From assembly GCF_037081835.1 (NCBI RefSeq), contig NZ_CP146516.1:2007501-2071500 (forward strand): a DNA stretch of 64,000 bases, in the 5' to 3' direction. The stretch comes from Spirobacillus cienkowskii. GTDB lineage: Bacteria > Bdellovibrionota_B > Oligoflexia > Silvanigrellales > Silvanigrellaceae. Each line of letters opens with the position of its first letter. The first letter of the stretch is position 1. The translations under genes were made by a program, and so were the position numbers. Shown here piece after piece: positions 34,693-44,779 of the stretch. A model generated the notes under the pieces. That model saw only the letters and a program-made list of their open reading frames with translations, was not told the DNA's origin and made no database searches.

Positions 34693-35847
34693 TTAAGATG
34701 CCTCATGTACCAACACATTGTTAAACACCACTTTTGCAGCAGGCAACTTAATAATAAAAGCGGTGCCTTCTCCAACCTTGGAGTTTAACAGTAACTCTCC
34801 AGAGTGTTCTGATACAATATTTTTAACAATACTTAAACCCAAGCCAGTTCCTTCACCTTTAGGTTTCGTTGTATAAAAACTTTGAAATATTTTAGGCATA
34901 TTTTCTTGAGGTATTCCTTCTCCTGTATCTTGAATCGTGATTTCTAAAAAATTATTTTTAAAAAAAGATGAAATGGTTAAATTCTTTTTTGCTGTATTTT
35001 TCATAGAATCACAAGCATTGCTTATTAAATTCATTAACATTTGCTCAAATTGATTTGGATAACAAATTATTTCAACATCAGAATTTTCATTATTTAAAAT
35101 TACCTTAATTCCAAACTTTTTAATTTTTTGTTTGACTAAAAATAAAGAATTTTCAATTAACTCAACAACATTTTTACTCTCTTCTACTTCGCCTTTATCA
35201 TTTCTTGCATAATTTCTTAAATGTTCTATGAGTTTATTAATTTTTTTTGTGGCTTTTTCAATACCTGCAACATTAGAACTTAAAAAATCACCAGAAATGT
35301 TATTTTCTTTTTTAAATTCATCTAAAATATCTTCGCAAATTAACTGTATTGTAGTTAAAGGACCTCTCACATCATGTACAACAGTTGCAAACAATTCTCC
35401 TAAATCAGCAAGTTTTGCCATATGCAATAATTTAGAATTTAAATATTCATTTTCTTTTTCAATAAAAACATATCTTAAACATCTTTTTGAAATAGGAATA
35501 ATGTCATTTTTAACAGAAAATGGTTTTTCTACAATATCGTAACAATTATGCTGAATTGCTCTTCTAAAAATTTTATGATTAATATATGCTGTCATTATTA
35601 CAACAGAAGATAGTTTATTTACATCTCTAATTTGATTTATTAATGAAAATCCATCACCATCAGGCAACTGCAAATCAATTAAAAACAAGTCTTGATTAAC
35701 ACCACAATTTTCTATAAATTTTTTGGCTTCATAAAAATTTTGCGAAGACGAAACCGAATGATTTAAGGAAACAAATTCTTTAATAAGATGCTCTCTCAAA
35801 TCATTATCATCTTCAACTATATGAATGTTTAACTGACCTATTTCCAT
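34693..35847 (-). CDS. receiver-histidine kinase (REC-HisKA-HATPase)
   Basis: 384 residues. Residues 5-125 are an N-terminal receiver (VEDDND, acceptor aspartate in LIDLQLPDGDG near 57). HisKA follows with the phospho-histidine in VVHDVRGPL near 157, then HATPase with SNACDS, DTGEG and GTGLGLS. It has no membrane helix, so it is a cytoplasmic kinase whose activity can be set by phosphorylation of its own receiver. It reads toward the HNH and receiver-TPR genes. The upstream 151 bases hold the hairpin at 35934-35961. Confidence 0.9.
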   Translation of the reverse strand: MEIGQLNIHIVEDDNDLREHLIKEFVSLNHSVSSSQNFYEAKKFIENCGVNQDLFLIDLQLPDGDGFSLINQIRDVNKLSSVVIMTAYINHKIFRRAIQHNCYDIVEKPFSVKNDIIPISKRCLRYVFIEKENEYLNSKLLHMAKLADLGELFATVVHDVRGPLTTIQLICEDILDEFKKENNISGDFLSSNVAGIEKATKKINKLIEHLRNYARNDKGEVEESKNVVELIENSLFLVKQKIKKFGIKVILNNENSDVEIICYPNQFEQMLMNLISNACDSMKNTAKKNLTISSFFKNNFLEITIQDTGEGIPQENMPKIFQSFYTTKPKGEGTGLGLSIVKNIVSEHSGELLLNSKVGEGTAFIIKLPAAKVVFNNVLVHEAS

Positions 35848-35933
35848 TTAAAGTACCTTTTTTATAAATACTTTTATCCAGTATCGACTCATCACAACCA
35901 AGTCTGAGTTTTGTTTCTAGGCATTTTTTATCT

Positions 35934-35961
35934 ATATGTAAAAAAAATGGTTTTTACATAT
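35934..35961. terminator. hairpin between trmH-like gene and the receiver-kinase gene
   Basis: ATATGTAAAAA (35934-35944) and TTTTTACATAT (35951-35961) form an 11-bp stem with a 6-base loop. It lies 38-65 bases past the stop of the minus-strand methyltransferase gene. A T run follows only on the plus strand (35964-35969). The stem is A/T-rich, so termination would be weak; it could also shape the leader of the kinase mRNA. Confidence 0.35.
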
Positions 35962-35998
35962 GGTTTTTTCTGCATACTTTTTAAAAAATGAGATAAAC

Positions 35999-36817
35999 TT
36001 AATTAGGCTGAAAAAATTTCCCGGCAACAATAAACTCATACCAATTTATAAGTTCTGGTTTACGTTTAGCCAAATAGGAATAAGCTGATGCGTAATTTTT
36101 AGCAATCCAACTTTCAAAAATTAAACTTTTTTCTATTTCATTTAAGAAAAAGTTTTTTTGATAACTTTGCAAACTTTCTCTCAGTGACTGCAAAATGATT
36201 GCTGCACACACAGATACATTTAACGATTCAGAAAAACCATACATATTTACCGAAACATACATATCTGCAAACTGATTCCATTCTGGAGAAACACCGTGTA
36301 GCTCACTACCAAAAATTAATGCAATTTTTTGCTGCCCAACAAAATTTTTAAAATCATCTGAAGCAAACATCTGCGAAGAAAAAGAAGGAATTGACTCTAA
36401 ATAATTTTCTGATGTTCTCGAAAAATCAGGCAATGTCACCAACGCAATTTTATAATTGCTTTTTTTTAAAATGCTTGCACATTGCGAAATACTCAACAAC
36501 GCTCTTGGCATCAGCCACTGACTCGCTCCTCTATCAACCGTATCTGCAGAGCGAAATCGCATATCACGATTACTATAAAGAAAAAAAAGATCTAAAAATC
36601 CAAAAGAATCGATAGTTCTTAAAATTGCACTAATGTTATGACCATGATGCGTATTTTCAAATACTGTTAAAACTTGCCTGCTTCTTTTTAATAATATATT
36701 TTCCATCCTAGCGATGCGCGCACTTGTATAAAAATCACTGAGAGCATTAGTTAATTTTCCTAAATCATTTTTAAATTCTTCAGGAACAATGTACTCTGTG
36801 GGTAATTTTGATTGCAT
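35999..36817 (-). CDS. TrmH/SpoU-family RNA 2'-O-methyltransferase
   Basis: 272 residues. SPOUT fold motifs are present: motif 1 with ENTHHGHNISAILRT near 60, motif 2 with LIFGSELHGVS near 185, and motif 3 with the SLNVSVCAAI knot near 210. It methylates a ribose in tRNA or rRNA using S-adenosylmethionine. The N-terminal helix is like that of TrmH (tRNA Gm18), but the exact target is uncertain. The ATG at 36817 has GGAG five bases upstream; the longer frame overlaps the divergent hutU start. Only 54 bases separate it from hutU. Confidence 0.87.
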   Translation of the reverse strand: MQSKLPTEYIVPEEFKNDLGKLTNALSDFYTSARIARMENILLKRSRQVLTVFENTHHGHNISAILRTIDSFGFLDLFFLYSNRDMRFRSADTVDRGASQWLMPRALLSISQCASILKKSNYKIALVTLPDFSRTSENYLESIPSFSSQMFASDDFKNFVGQQKIALIFGSELHGVSPEWNQFADMYVSVNMYGFSESLNVSVCAAIILQSLRESLQSYQKNFFLNEIEKSLIFESWIAKNYASAYSYLAKRKPELINWYEFIVAGKFFQPN

Positions 36818-36871
36818 TATGACTCCGAACCAAATCTTTATCGTTTTCCCCACTTTTTGCGAGGTTCTGTT

Positions 36872-38638
36872 ATGTCTACCCATAATATAAACCATCATTC
36901 AACTAAAAAATTTATTCCAGGAAATCCTGCGCCTCATGGCTCAACCCTCCACACAAAAGGATGGCTCCAAGAAGCCGCTCTGCGCATGCTCCTTAATAAT
37001 TTAGACAAAGAAGTTGCTGAAAACCCTGAAGAACTTATTGTTTATGGCGGACGCGGAAAGGCTGCTCGCTCAATTGCTGATTTTCACACAATGACCCATG
37101 CGCTGTGCGAACTTGAGGATGATGAATCTTTGTTGGTGCAAAGTGGCAGTGCCATTGCTCGCATCAAAACCTGGCACAATGCCCCACGTGTTTTAATTGC
37201 CAATAGCAACCTTGTTGGACAGTGGGCAAACTGGGAACACTTTGATTATTTAGAAAAGCAAGGATTGATGATGTATGGCCAAATGACTGCTGGGAGCTGG
37301 ATTTACATTGGCTCTCAAGGCATTGTGCAAGGCACTTATGAAACTTTTTATGAGGCATTTCAACAACATTATCAGGGCAACACCAAAGGACGTTATGTAT
37401 TTTCGAGCGGTCTTGGCGGAATGGGTGGTGCGCAACCGCTTGCTGCAGTGCTTACAGGCGCATGCTTTTTGGGTGTAGAAGTTGATAGAAGCCGCGCAGA
37501 AATGCGGTTAAAAACAAAATATCTTGATGAAATTCACGAAGACATTGAATCAGCAATGCACTCTTTAAAACGCCATCTCTCTGAAGGCAATGCCAAAAGC
37601 CTTGCAATTATTGGCAATGCGGCAGATATTTTACCAAAGCTCTTAGAACGCAATGATTTTTTACCAAGCCTTGTTACCGATCAAACATCTGCCCATGATC
37701 CCAGATTTGGTTATGTTCCACAAGGATATTCCATAGAGCAAGTTAAAGAACAACGCCTAAAAAACCCTCAAAAAGTTGCACACGATGCGGCACGTAGCAT
37801 TGCGCAACATGTTCGATATTTACTCGAACTCCAAAAAAGAGGAATTCCAACTTTTGACTATGGCAACAACATTCGTGCCATTGCAAAACAACAAGGGGTG
37901 GAAAATGCTTTTGACATTAAAGGATTTGTACCACAATATATACGCCCTTTATTTTGTAAGGGCAAAGGCCCATTTCGTTTTGCAATGTTAAGCGGCAGCG
38001 AAGTTGATCTCAAAAAAGCGGATGCTGCATTGATGCAGCTTTTTCCTGAACATAGCGATATTCAACGCTGGCTTTCTCTTGCACCAAAAAAGATTTCTAC
38101 ACAAGGTTTGCCTGCCAGAATTTTGTGGTTGGGGTATGGAGATAGACTGAAAGCAGGATTACTCTTAAATCAGATGGTAAATTCAGGCGAAATTACATGC
38201 CCTATTGTTATTGGAAGAGATCATTTAGATTGCGGTAGCGTTGCATCCCCCTATCGCGAAACAGAAAGCATGAAAGACGGTAGCGATGCAGTTGCCGATT
38301 GGGCAATTCTGAATGCATTTGGCAATATTGCAAGTGGCGCCTCGTGGGTTAGTTTTCATCATGGCGGAGGAGTTGGTATGGGCTACTCACTTCATGCAGG
38401 CATGGTGATTGTTGCTGACGGTAGCCACGAAGCGGCAGAACGACTAACAAAAGTTTTAACGTTTGACCCTGCAATGGGAATTTTTCGGCACGCGGATGCT
38501 GGCTACGAAAGTTCCCAAAAAATTGCTCAGGAACATATGAATCGCTGTGTGAGAGCCGATTCTCCTTATTTTTATCCTCGCTTTCGTTTACAAACAGAGG
38601 TGACACATGGCAGCAAAAATTTGGTCTACAAAAAATAA
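36872..38638 (+). CDS. hutU: urocanate hydratase
   Basis: 588 residues, slightly longer than the usual 555-560. It converts urocanate to imidazolonepropionate using tightly bound NAD, the second step of histidine breakdown. Visible motifs are GGRGKAARS near 48, a LTGACFLGVEVD segment, TDQTSAHDP, YGNNIRA with the NAD contacts, the FCKGKGPFR segment with its cysteine near 368, and SFHHGGGVGMGYS near 495. The ATG at 36872 follows GAGG by seven bases; an upstream in-frame extension overlaps the divergent trmH start. hutI overlaps its end by 32 bases. No hutH or hutG is in the window. Confidence 0.96.
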   Translation: MSTHNINHHSTKKFIPGNPAPHGSTLHTKGWLQEAALRMLLNNLDKEVAENPEELIVYGGRGKAARSIADFHTMTHALCELEDDESLLVQSGSAIARIKTWHNAPRVLIANSNLVGQWANWEHFDYLEKQGLMMYGQMTAGSWIYIGSQGIVQGTYETFYEAFQQHYQGNTKGRYVFSSGLGGMGGAQPLAAVLTGACFLGVEVDRSRAEMRLKTKYLDEIHEDIESAMHSLKRHLSEGNAKSLAIIGNAADILPKLLERNDFLPSLVTDQTSAHDPRFGYVPQGYSIEQVKEQRLKNPQKVAHDAARSIAQHVRYLLELQKRGIPTFDYGNNIRAIAKQQGVENAFDIKGFVPQYIRPLFCKGKGPFRFAMLSGSEVDLKKADAALMQLFPEHSDIQRWLSLAPKKISTQGLPARILWLGYGDRLKAGLLLNQMVNSGEITCPIVIGRDHLDCGSVASPYRETESMKDGSDAVADWAILNAFGNIASGASWVSFHHGGGVGMGYSLHAGMVIVADGSHEAAERLTKVLTFDPAMGIFRHADAGYESSQKIAQEHMNRCVRADSPYFYPRFRLQTEVTHGSKNLVYKK

Positions 38639-39941
38639 TAAAAATATTCTTTTTCAGAACTCACCATGTATTGTAACCATGCAAAACTGGAAAGAAGTCG
38701 AAAATAATAATTGGACAACAAAAGATTTGTCCATTTTAAAAAATTGTGATGTGTGTATTAAAGATGGCTTCGTTCATGCGATTGGTGAAAATTTATTCAA
38801 AAAGTTAGAAGACACCAGTAGCTTTAAAGTGATTGACGCGCAAGAACTTGTATTAATGCCTGGCATTATTGATTGCCATACACATTCTATTTTTGCCGGA
38901 AGCCGTGCTGATGAAACTGTCCTTAAATCTCAAGGAATGACTTACGAAGAAATTGCTGCAAAAAGTGGAGGCATTGCAGCAACAATGAAAGCCACGCGCG
39001 CTGTCAACAAAGAAAAATTAACCCAAAACTACATTCAAAATGCTCAGGATTCTTTAGCCAAAGGCGTTGTCCTTCTTGAAGCAAAAACAGGATACGGCTT
39101 AAAGCCGAGTGAAGAACTAAAAATGCTCGAGGCATTGTACAATGCCTACAATCAAGACCATTCTGTTTTATTGCCTGCCTTAGCACCAACTTACCTTGGT
39201 CCCCATGCAGCGAGCCCCGAATACCGTGGGCTTGATAACTACATTCAAGCTTTAGTTGAAGACCTCCCAAACGTTGCCGCAATCGGCGAGGCCGCGTGTA
39301 AAAATAATATTGCCCTTCCATTGGCGGCAGATATTTTTTTAGAGCGAAATTATTTTACAAAAGAGCAATCTGAAAGATGGTTAGGTGCTGCACTTCAACA
39401 TGGCCTTGATGTCCATATTCACGCTGATGAATTTTCTCGCAGTGGCGGCGCTGAGCTTGCTGCAGAACTTGCACGTAGGGTCGAACAAACTGCCACAAAA
39501 CGCAGACAAAAAGGTCGCGTTCTCACTGTGAATCATTGTCAATATTCTACAGAATCTGACCTCGCAAGACTCAGTTCATTAGGCGTTACAGCCGTTGCAC
39601 TTCCTGCAACAAGTTTCTTTAGTCGCTTGCCTTATGTCGATGCTAAAAAATGGCGTTCCTCAGGAGTGCGCGTTGCTATCGCAAGTGATTTTAATCCAGG
39701 TAGTGCCATTGCAAACAATATTTGGTTTTCTTGTTACCTTGCATTAACGCACTGTGCATTTTCTTTGCCCGAGGTGTATGCTGGAATCACAATCAATGCC
39801 GCTTACGCTTTAGGAGCAGAAAAAAATTATGGTTCAATTGAAATTGGTAAAAAAGCGGCGCTCATTGCATTTCAAGGACAGCGCATTGAGGATTTTTTTA
39901 CATCGCCAATTGGTGATCACGTTCGACATGTTGTTTTATAG
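38607..39941 (+). CDS. hutI: imidazolonepropionase
   Basis: 444 residues. A metal-dependent amidohydrolase that opens imidazolonepropionate to formiminoglutamate, the third step of histidine breakdown. The metal site is visible: H-T-H in DCHTHSIFAGS near 90, histidine in HIHADEFS near 272, a second in VNHCQYS near 310, and aspartate in IASDFNPGS near 354. GAGGTGA lies four bases before the ATG, and the start overlaps the end of hutU, so the pair is translationally coupled. The length is a little over the usual 405-415 because of the N-terminal 30 residues. Confidence 0.95.
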   Translation: MAAKIWSTKNNKNILFQNSPCIVTMQNWKEVENNNWTTKDLSILKNCDVCIKDGFVHAIGENLFKKLEDTSSFKVIDAQELVLMPGIIDCHTHSIFAGSRADETVLKSQGMTYEEIAAKSGGIAATMKATRAVNKEKLTQNYIQNAQDSLAKGVVLLEAKTGYGLKPSEELKMLEALYNAYNQDHSVLLPALAPTYLGPHAASPEYRGLDNYIQALVEDLPNVAAIGEAACKNNIALPLAADIFLERNYFTKEQSERWLGAALQHGLDVHIHADEFSRSGGAELAAELARRVEQTATKRRQKGRVLTVNHCQYSTESDLARLSSLGVTAVALPATSFFSRLPYVDAKKWRSSGVRVAIASDFNPGSAIANNIWFSCYLALTHCAFSLPEVYAGITINAAYALGAEKNYGSIEIGKKAALIAFQGQRIEDFFTSPIGDHVRHVVL

Positions 39942-39952
39942 GAGATCTATTT

Positions 39953-40327
39953 ATGACTGTTGCTAAAAAATACAAAATTTTGTATTGGACTGTAACGTTA
40001 CCATTTTTAATATTAATGGGTTTTGCTGTTTATAATTATTTTACTGCAAATCCTCAAATGATTGAAGGATTAAGAGTACTAGGTTATCCTGTTTACATGT
40101 CAATTATACTTGGTACTGCTAAAACACTCGGAATTTTAGCAATTCTGTATAATAGAATCAATGTCCTAAAAGAATGGGCCTATGCTGGCTTTACAATTAA
40201 CTTAATTGGAGCCGCTTTATCACATTACTTTGTTGGCGATCCAATGCAAAAAGTGATCACCCCTCTTATTGTTCTTGTTCTCTTATTTATTTCTTATTAC
40301 TTATGGAAAAAAAAGAAGGTGGGGTAA
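39953..40327 (+). CDS. DoxX-like small membrane protein
   Basis: 124 residues with four membrane helices (about 11-27, 45-65, 72-92, 98-116). The layout, with a GxxK-type turn in ILGTAKTLGI and a YAGFTINLIGA helix, matches the DoxX_2 family of unknown function. GGAG lies eight bases before the ATG, 11 bases after hutI. It may be part of the hut transcript, though a link to histidine catabolism is not known. Confidence 0.8.
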   Translation: MTVAKKYKILYWTVTLPFLILMGFAVYNYFTANPQMIEGLRVLGYPVYMSIILGTAKTLGILAILYNRINVLKEWAYAGFTINLIGAALSHYFVGDPMQKVITPLIVLVLLFISYYLWKKKKVG

Positions 40328-40511
40328 ATCTCCATTTAATTTGCATTTTAATTGAAAATTACTACCAAAAAATAATTTTTTCCAAATAATTTATAAAACA
40401 CTTTAAACTTAAAAAAAATTATGCTAGTCCAAAAAAACAGGGTTATGGCAATCACGTAACTAAAAAATTTTTTAATATTTTTAAATTTTTATTTTAAAAG
40501 GCGTTTTCTTA

Positions 40512-43500
40512 ATGAATTTTTTTTTAAATCATTTAAAACAAATTACAGTTTATTATTATTAACTTTATTTTTACAAAGTTGCTCTAAAAATAAAGAATTT
40601 TTAATCGATAATTTCTCTGTCAAGCAATCATTTACTTGCACACCAAAAAGCATCGAAATAAATTTAGACAAAATTCATGATTTTATTAAAGAAAATTTTA
40701 ATCAAGAAACTTATCAAAAATTCACACACCGTTTGGATAAATTAATAGATGTAGTCGATATTCAACATTTAATAGATCAAAACCCAAATACTACCTTATT
40801 AAAAAGTAAAGATCATATAAATTTATTAAATCTTTTATCTGCTATTGATATCATAAAAAAAGAGGCAACAACAATAGATTTAAAATCTGAATATTTTTTA
40901 GAAAGCATTTCAAAATTAGAAAAATTTGAACTTGCATTAAAAAATAGCTATAATTTTTTATTTAAAAATATCCATAATAATCATCAAATAGCTTCTTCTC
41001 TAAAAAATTTAAAAGAAGTAGATAAAAATATTTTTATGTTTCTTAATGCAGAAGAAACTTCAAAAAACATTGCAACTAAATATATAAATATTATCAATAA
41101 TATTAAGCTAAAAAATACAGAATTAACCAATGATTATCATCCAATTTTTTATGGTAGCAATGACAAAGAAAAATCAATTTTATTTATAAAATATAACAAA
41201 GATGAAATTGTTACAAATAGTACAATTAAAATAACTTTAGAAGAAAATGAGTATAATGAATTTAAATATTTTAAAGATTATTTTAATAACATGTCGACAA
41301 GAGAAATACCTAGGTTGAGTTTTTACCATAATTTACCGGAACATGAAGCAAATTTAGGCAAAGCATTTGCGATGCAAGCTCTATTTCAGTATTTTTCTAG
41401 AACTGAAACCGAACATGATAATTCTTCTTTAAGCAAAATACTTCTTGCGCATTCTTATTTAAATTTAAGCCAAGTTGGATTGGATTTGCTCTCTGAAGGA
41501 TCAAAAATTTTTCATCTTGTTAAAATTTTAAATAATCACTCAGAACTATTGAGAATTAATTATTTAGGGAATGCAATTTCTAGTTTAGGAAGTTTAATAG
41601 GTATTGCATCAATTGCTCTTGATATTGCAGAGATCACACACTCTCAAAATCAATTACAAAGAAGCGTATTTGGAACACAATTATTTTTTGATAGCGCAGG
41701 AGTTGCACTTGGATTAAGTAGCATGCTTGGTGGCGCATCTGTCGCTGCATTGACCAACCCTTTGTCTATTCCATTAGCTGGTATTGGCATTGGTGTCACA
41801 GCAATTGTGCAACAATCTGCTTTAGATAATTTGCAAGCACTAGAATCTGCAAAAATATTTAATGCATACAAAAACGATCATAATTTTAATAGACTGACTA
41901 ACGTAAACTCTGGAATGTCTGATAATTCTTATATATCTTTTGCAAGCGTTAATAGTCAAGAAAATTCTGAGCTCTCCGAATTGAATTCGGCCGTTATTAA
42001 AGAACTCAATCTCTCTGATACAAATTTAATTAAAATTAAATATGGAAATTCATATATTGCAAAAACCAAATACGCTGAATTGGCTTATGGTTTTTATAAA
42101 ACTTTTTTTCCACCTTTTCACTCAAACCCATCTGCTATTGACTACAATAATTTTGTGCTACAAAAAAATTTAAATAAAGATGACTATCTCAATATTAGAG
42201 AACAACTCGAAATTAAAGAAAATACCGAATATATTAACACAAATAAAACTTTAAATTTTATACTCCCTATCACACCAGAAACTTATTATTCTTATACTTA
42301 TAATACAACTCCCAACTTTAAAGAAAGATTTATTGATACAAAAGAAACAGAAGCAGTTACACAATTACAAAATAAGGGTGAGTTTCTTTTTGTATATCAA
42401 TATGATAATGTTTTACGAGAATATGCAATTCGATCTCTTAAAAGACGCTTCGAAGATACCGAAATCAAAATTATTCTTGGTAAAGCAACAAATCATTTGA
42501 TTACACCTGAAATTCCTGATTTTTTGCAAAATAAAGTCACTTACTTATTAGAAGGCCACTCTGGTGGTGAACATGTTTTATTGCTTAGAAAAGGTGTCAA
42601 TTATAAAATTAGTAGCTCTGGAAAAGAAGTTTTTATTTTAGATATTTCTCAGTTAACAAAAGAATTTGATAAAATAGAAATAAATAATAATATTATTTCT
42701 ATAGACAATAATAATATTTATTTTAATAAAAAAAATCAACCAGCTTCTATATTACTTAGAGATTCAAACGATAATATTGTAGAAGTAGACTTAAATAAAA
42801 ATTTAATGCAGTATATTTTACATAATAATCAACATGAAGACATAAAAAGCTTAAAAAATTATTTAAATAAATTACATTCTTTTAGTAATTTAAAAAAAGA
42901 AGGCTATATTGAAATTACAAATTTTCCGGTTCAAAGTATTCGTCATCATGATGAATTTAAAGCATGGTATGATATTTCAAAAAATAAATTTATTTACCCA
43001 ATATTTACAAAAAACAACGAATGCATTGAAGAAAATATTTGTATTGAAGATAATATTCAGTACTCCGATATTTATTTTATTGGAAAATACAAAAATAATT
43101 TGTATTTTTTTTATAAACATTCAAATGAAATTTGTGTTCAAAATGATTTAAATGGAAATACATGCACCACTTTATTAACAAATATCAAAAAAACTTATTT
43201 ATTCAATAATATATTAACTTTTAATGATTACAATAAATTAGTTTGCTCAATCGATTTAAATTCAAATGCATTTACTTTTTGCCAATCTGACGACCCAAAT
43301 TCAGATGTAGAAACAATCTCAAAAAACATAAATAATAATATTAATTTAACCAATCAAAAAACCGGGTATTTTGAGATTAAGGATTTAAATATTAACAATC
43401 ACAGCAATAATTTAACTTGGTTTGATGCAGAAAAATCTCAAATTTTTTATATTGAAGACCAAGATTATAATGAAATATACAAAATTTTAGGAAAAATAAA

Positions 43501-43888
43501 TGGCAAATATTATTTTATTGATAAAACATCAAAAAACGTATATTTACAAACTGAACAAATTGATCAAAGCGAATCTAACAAAAACGCGTATAAAGTTTTA
43601 ATCGAACCTATTGCTTTTAATGTTAAAAATGCCTTTATACTAAATAACCAACTGTTTGTAGAAGATGAAAATAATTATACTTTGTTTTTTGATTCAGAAT
43701 TAAATCCCAATTTAATAGCAATAGAAAATTCTGATAAAAATTTAGACTCTATCCATAAAATAATTCATAAAATAAAAAAAGTTTACAACAATCTTAAATT
43801 GTATGATGTCATTTTAATCAGAAATAATCATAAAAATTATTATTTTATTAGCGAAAGTAATAAAATTGAGGAATTGGATACAGTTTGA
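40512..43888 (+). pseudogene. large lipoprotein with TcdA/TcdB-pore-like region; signal peptide out of frame at T9
   Basis: A continuous frame without ATG runs to TAA at 43888. Its best start, ATG 40512 (AAGG ten bases upstream), is out of frame by one base: a run of nine T follows the second codon. With ten T it would read MNFFFKSFKTNYSLLLLTL, then FLQSCSK, a textbook lipoprotein signal with lipobox LQSC, and a 1,125-residue product. Without it, a TTG at 40733 gives 1,051 residues lacking export. Residues about 300-460 (of the full form) contain a long hydrophobic stretch (GNAISSLGSLIGIASIALDI, then a Gly/Ala-rich GLSSMLGGASVAALTNPLSIPLAGIG segment) like the pore/translocation region of TcdA/TcdB-type toxins. 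The rest is Asn/Lys/Ile-rich. Phase variation or an assembly error are both possible. Confidence 0.7.
40517..40525 (+). repeat. T9 homopolymer near the start of the pore-like lipoprotein gene
   Basis: Nine T residues directly after ATG-AA. One added base would put the start codon in frame with a lipoprotein signal peptide and 1,100 more residues. The position just inside a coding start is typical of slipped-strand contingency loci. Confidence 0.75.
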
Positions 43889-43910
43889 CATCCTCACGTT
43901 CTCATCATTT

Positions 43911-44597
43911 TTAAAATTTTTTTTCAAACAATCCCAAAAATTCTAAATCCCATCCACCATCTCTCAACAACAACGGTGGGTTTACACTAAAATCTACCAT
44001 TGTTGAAACTTTAATTGGCACATTTTCATTAGTATCAATAGCAACTTCAAAACTATTTTTTGGAGTATGCTGACAAATTCCATCAACATTTGTCCACCAA
44101 AAATCTTGCTCAATGTCTTGATTAAAATAATCTTGAGCAACCAACTCGTCTTCATCTGTGACACTTGTGACAAGTAACGGATGCTCAAGCTGCTCCATAA
44201 TACTTTGAATCACCAAGTGACTTGATATTCGCACTCCAATTGTTTTTATTTTACCACTTGCCGCAGTTTTAGGAGAATTTTTCATTGCTGGTAATACAAA
44301 AGTATAAGGACCAGGCCAGGCACGAGTGACAATGCGAAAAATTTGTGTGTTGACATAGGCAATATGACTGACCTGAGAAATGTCTTTGCAAAAAAGACTA
44401 AATGGTTTATTTTTGGAATGACCAGGACGCAATTTTAAAAATTTTTCACACGTTGAGTCATAAGACGAGCTTCCAACAAAACAGTATCCAGTTTCGCTGG
44501 GAAGCAGCGCGATTCCGCCTTTAGCAATCATGTCAATGACCTCACGAATACGCCTTTTATCAGGATTCTTTTGATGTATGCTTAAAACTTGAGTCAT
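43911..44597 (-). CDS. YciO/YrdC/Sua5-family protein
   Basis: 228 residues of the YrdC domain with GGIALLPSETGYCFVG (the TD/ET-type nucleotide pocket) near 31-46, LRPGHSKNKPFSL near 62-75, and RAWPGPYTFVLPA near 95-107. The pattern is nearer to YciO than to the threonylcarbamoyl-AMP synthase TsaC. YrdC proteins bind RNA and ATP; YciO's role is unsettled. The start at 44597 has GAAGG seven bases upstream, whereas a longer frame reaches back into the nuoCD leader and is not credible. Convergent with the pore-like lipoprotein gene and divergent from nuoCD. Confidence 0.85.
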   Translation of the reverse strand: MTQVLSIHQKNPDKRRIREVIDMIAKGGIALLPSETGYCFVGSSSYDSTCEKFLKLRPGHSKNKPFSLFCKDISQVSHIAYVNTQIFRIVTRAWPGPYTFVLPAMKNSPKTAASGKIKTIGVRISSHLVIQSIMEQLEHPLLVTSVTDEDELVAQDYFNQDIEQDFWWTNVDGICQHTPKNSFEVAIDTNENVPIKVSTMVDFSVNPPLLLRDGGWDLEFLGLFEKKF

Positions 44598-44709
44598 AAG
44601 ATTGCCTTCTTTCTCAGAATGAGAGAATGAGGTTGTACAATGTGAAAGTAATTTTGTCATTGCATCTTTTTTGAATGCTTGCGTTTCTTCTACAATCAGC
44701 CAAGGCAGG

Positions 44710-44738
44710 TTGACATATGATTCGAGATGCATTCTTAT
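44710..44738 (+). promoter_or_regulatory. candidate sigma-70 promoter for the nuo genes
   Basis: TTGACA (44710-44715), 17 bases, TCTTAT (44733-44738), placed 41 bases before the nuoCD ATG. The -35 is perfect and the -10 matches at four of six positions. No other plus-strand gene lies between. Confidence 0.4.
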
Positions 44739-44779
44739 GGCACCGAAAATGTAGCATGTCATGGGAGGATATATCCGCG

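Noticed and set aside
40500..40733. TTG at 40733 as the true start of the large lipoprotein gene
   Set aside because: No ribosome binding site precedes it, and the frame continues upstream into a perfect lipoprotein signal; used only as the fallback reading.
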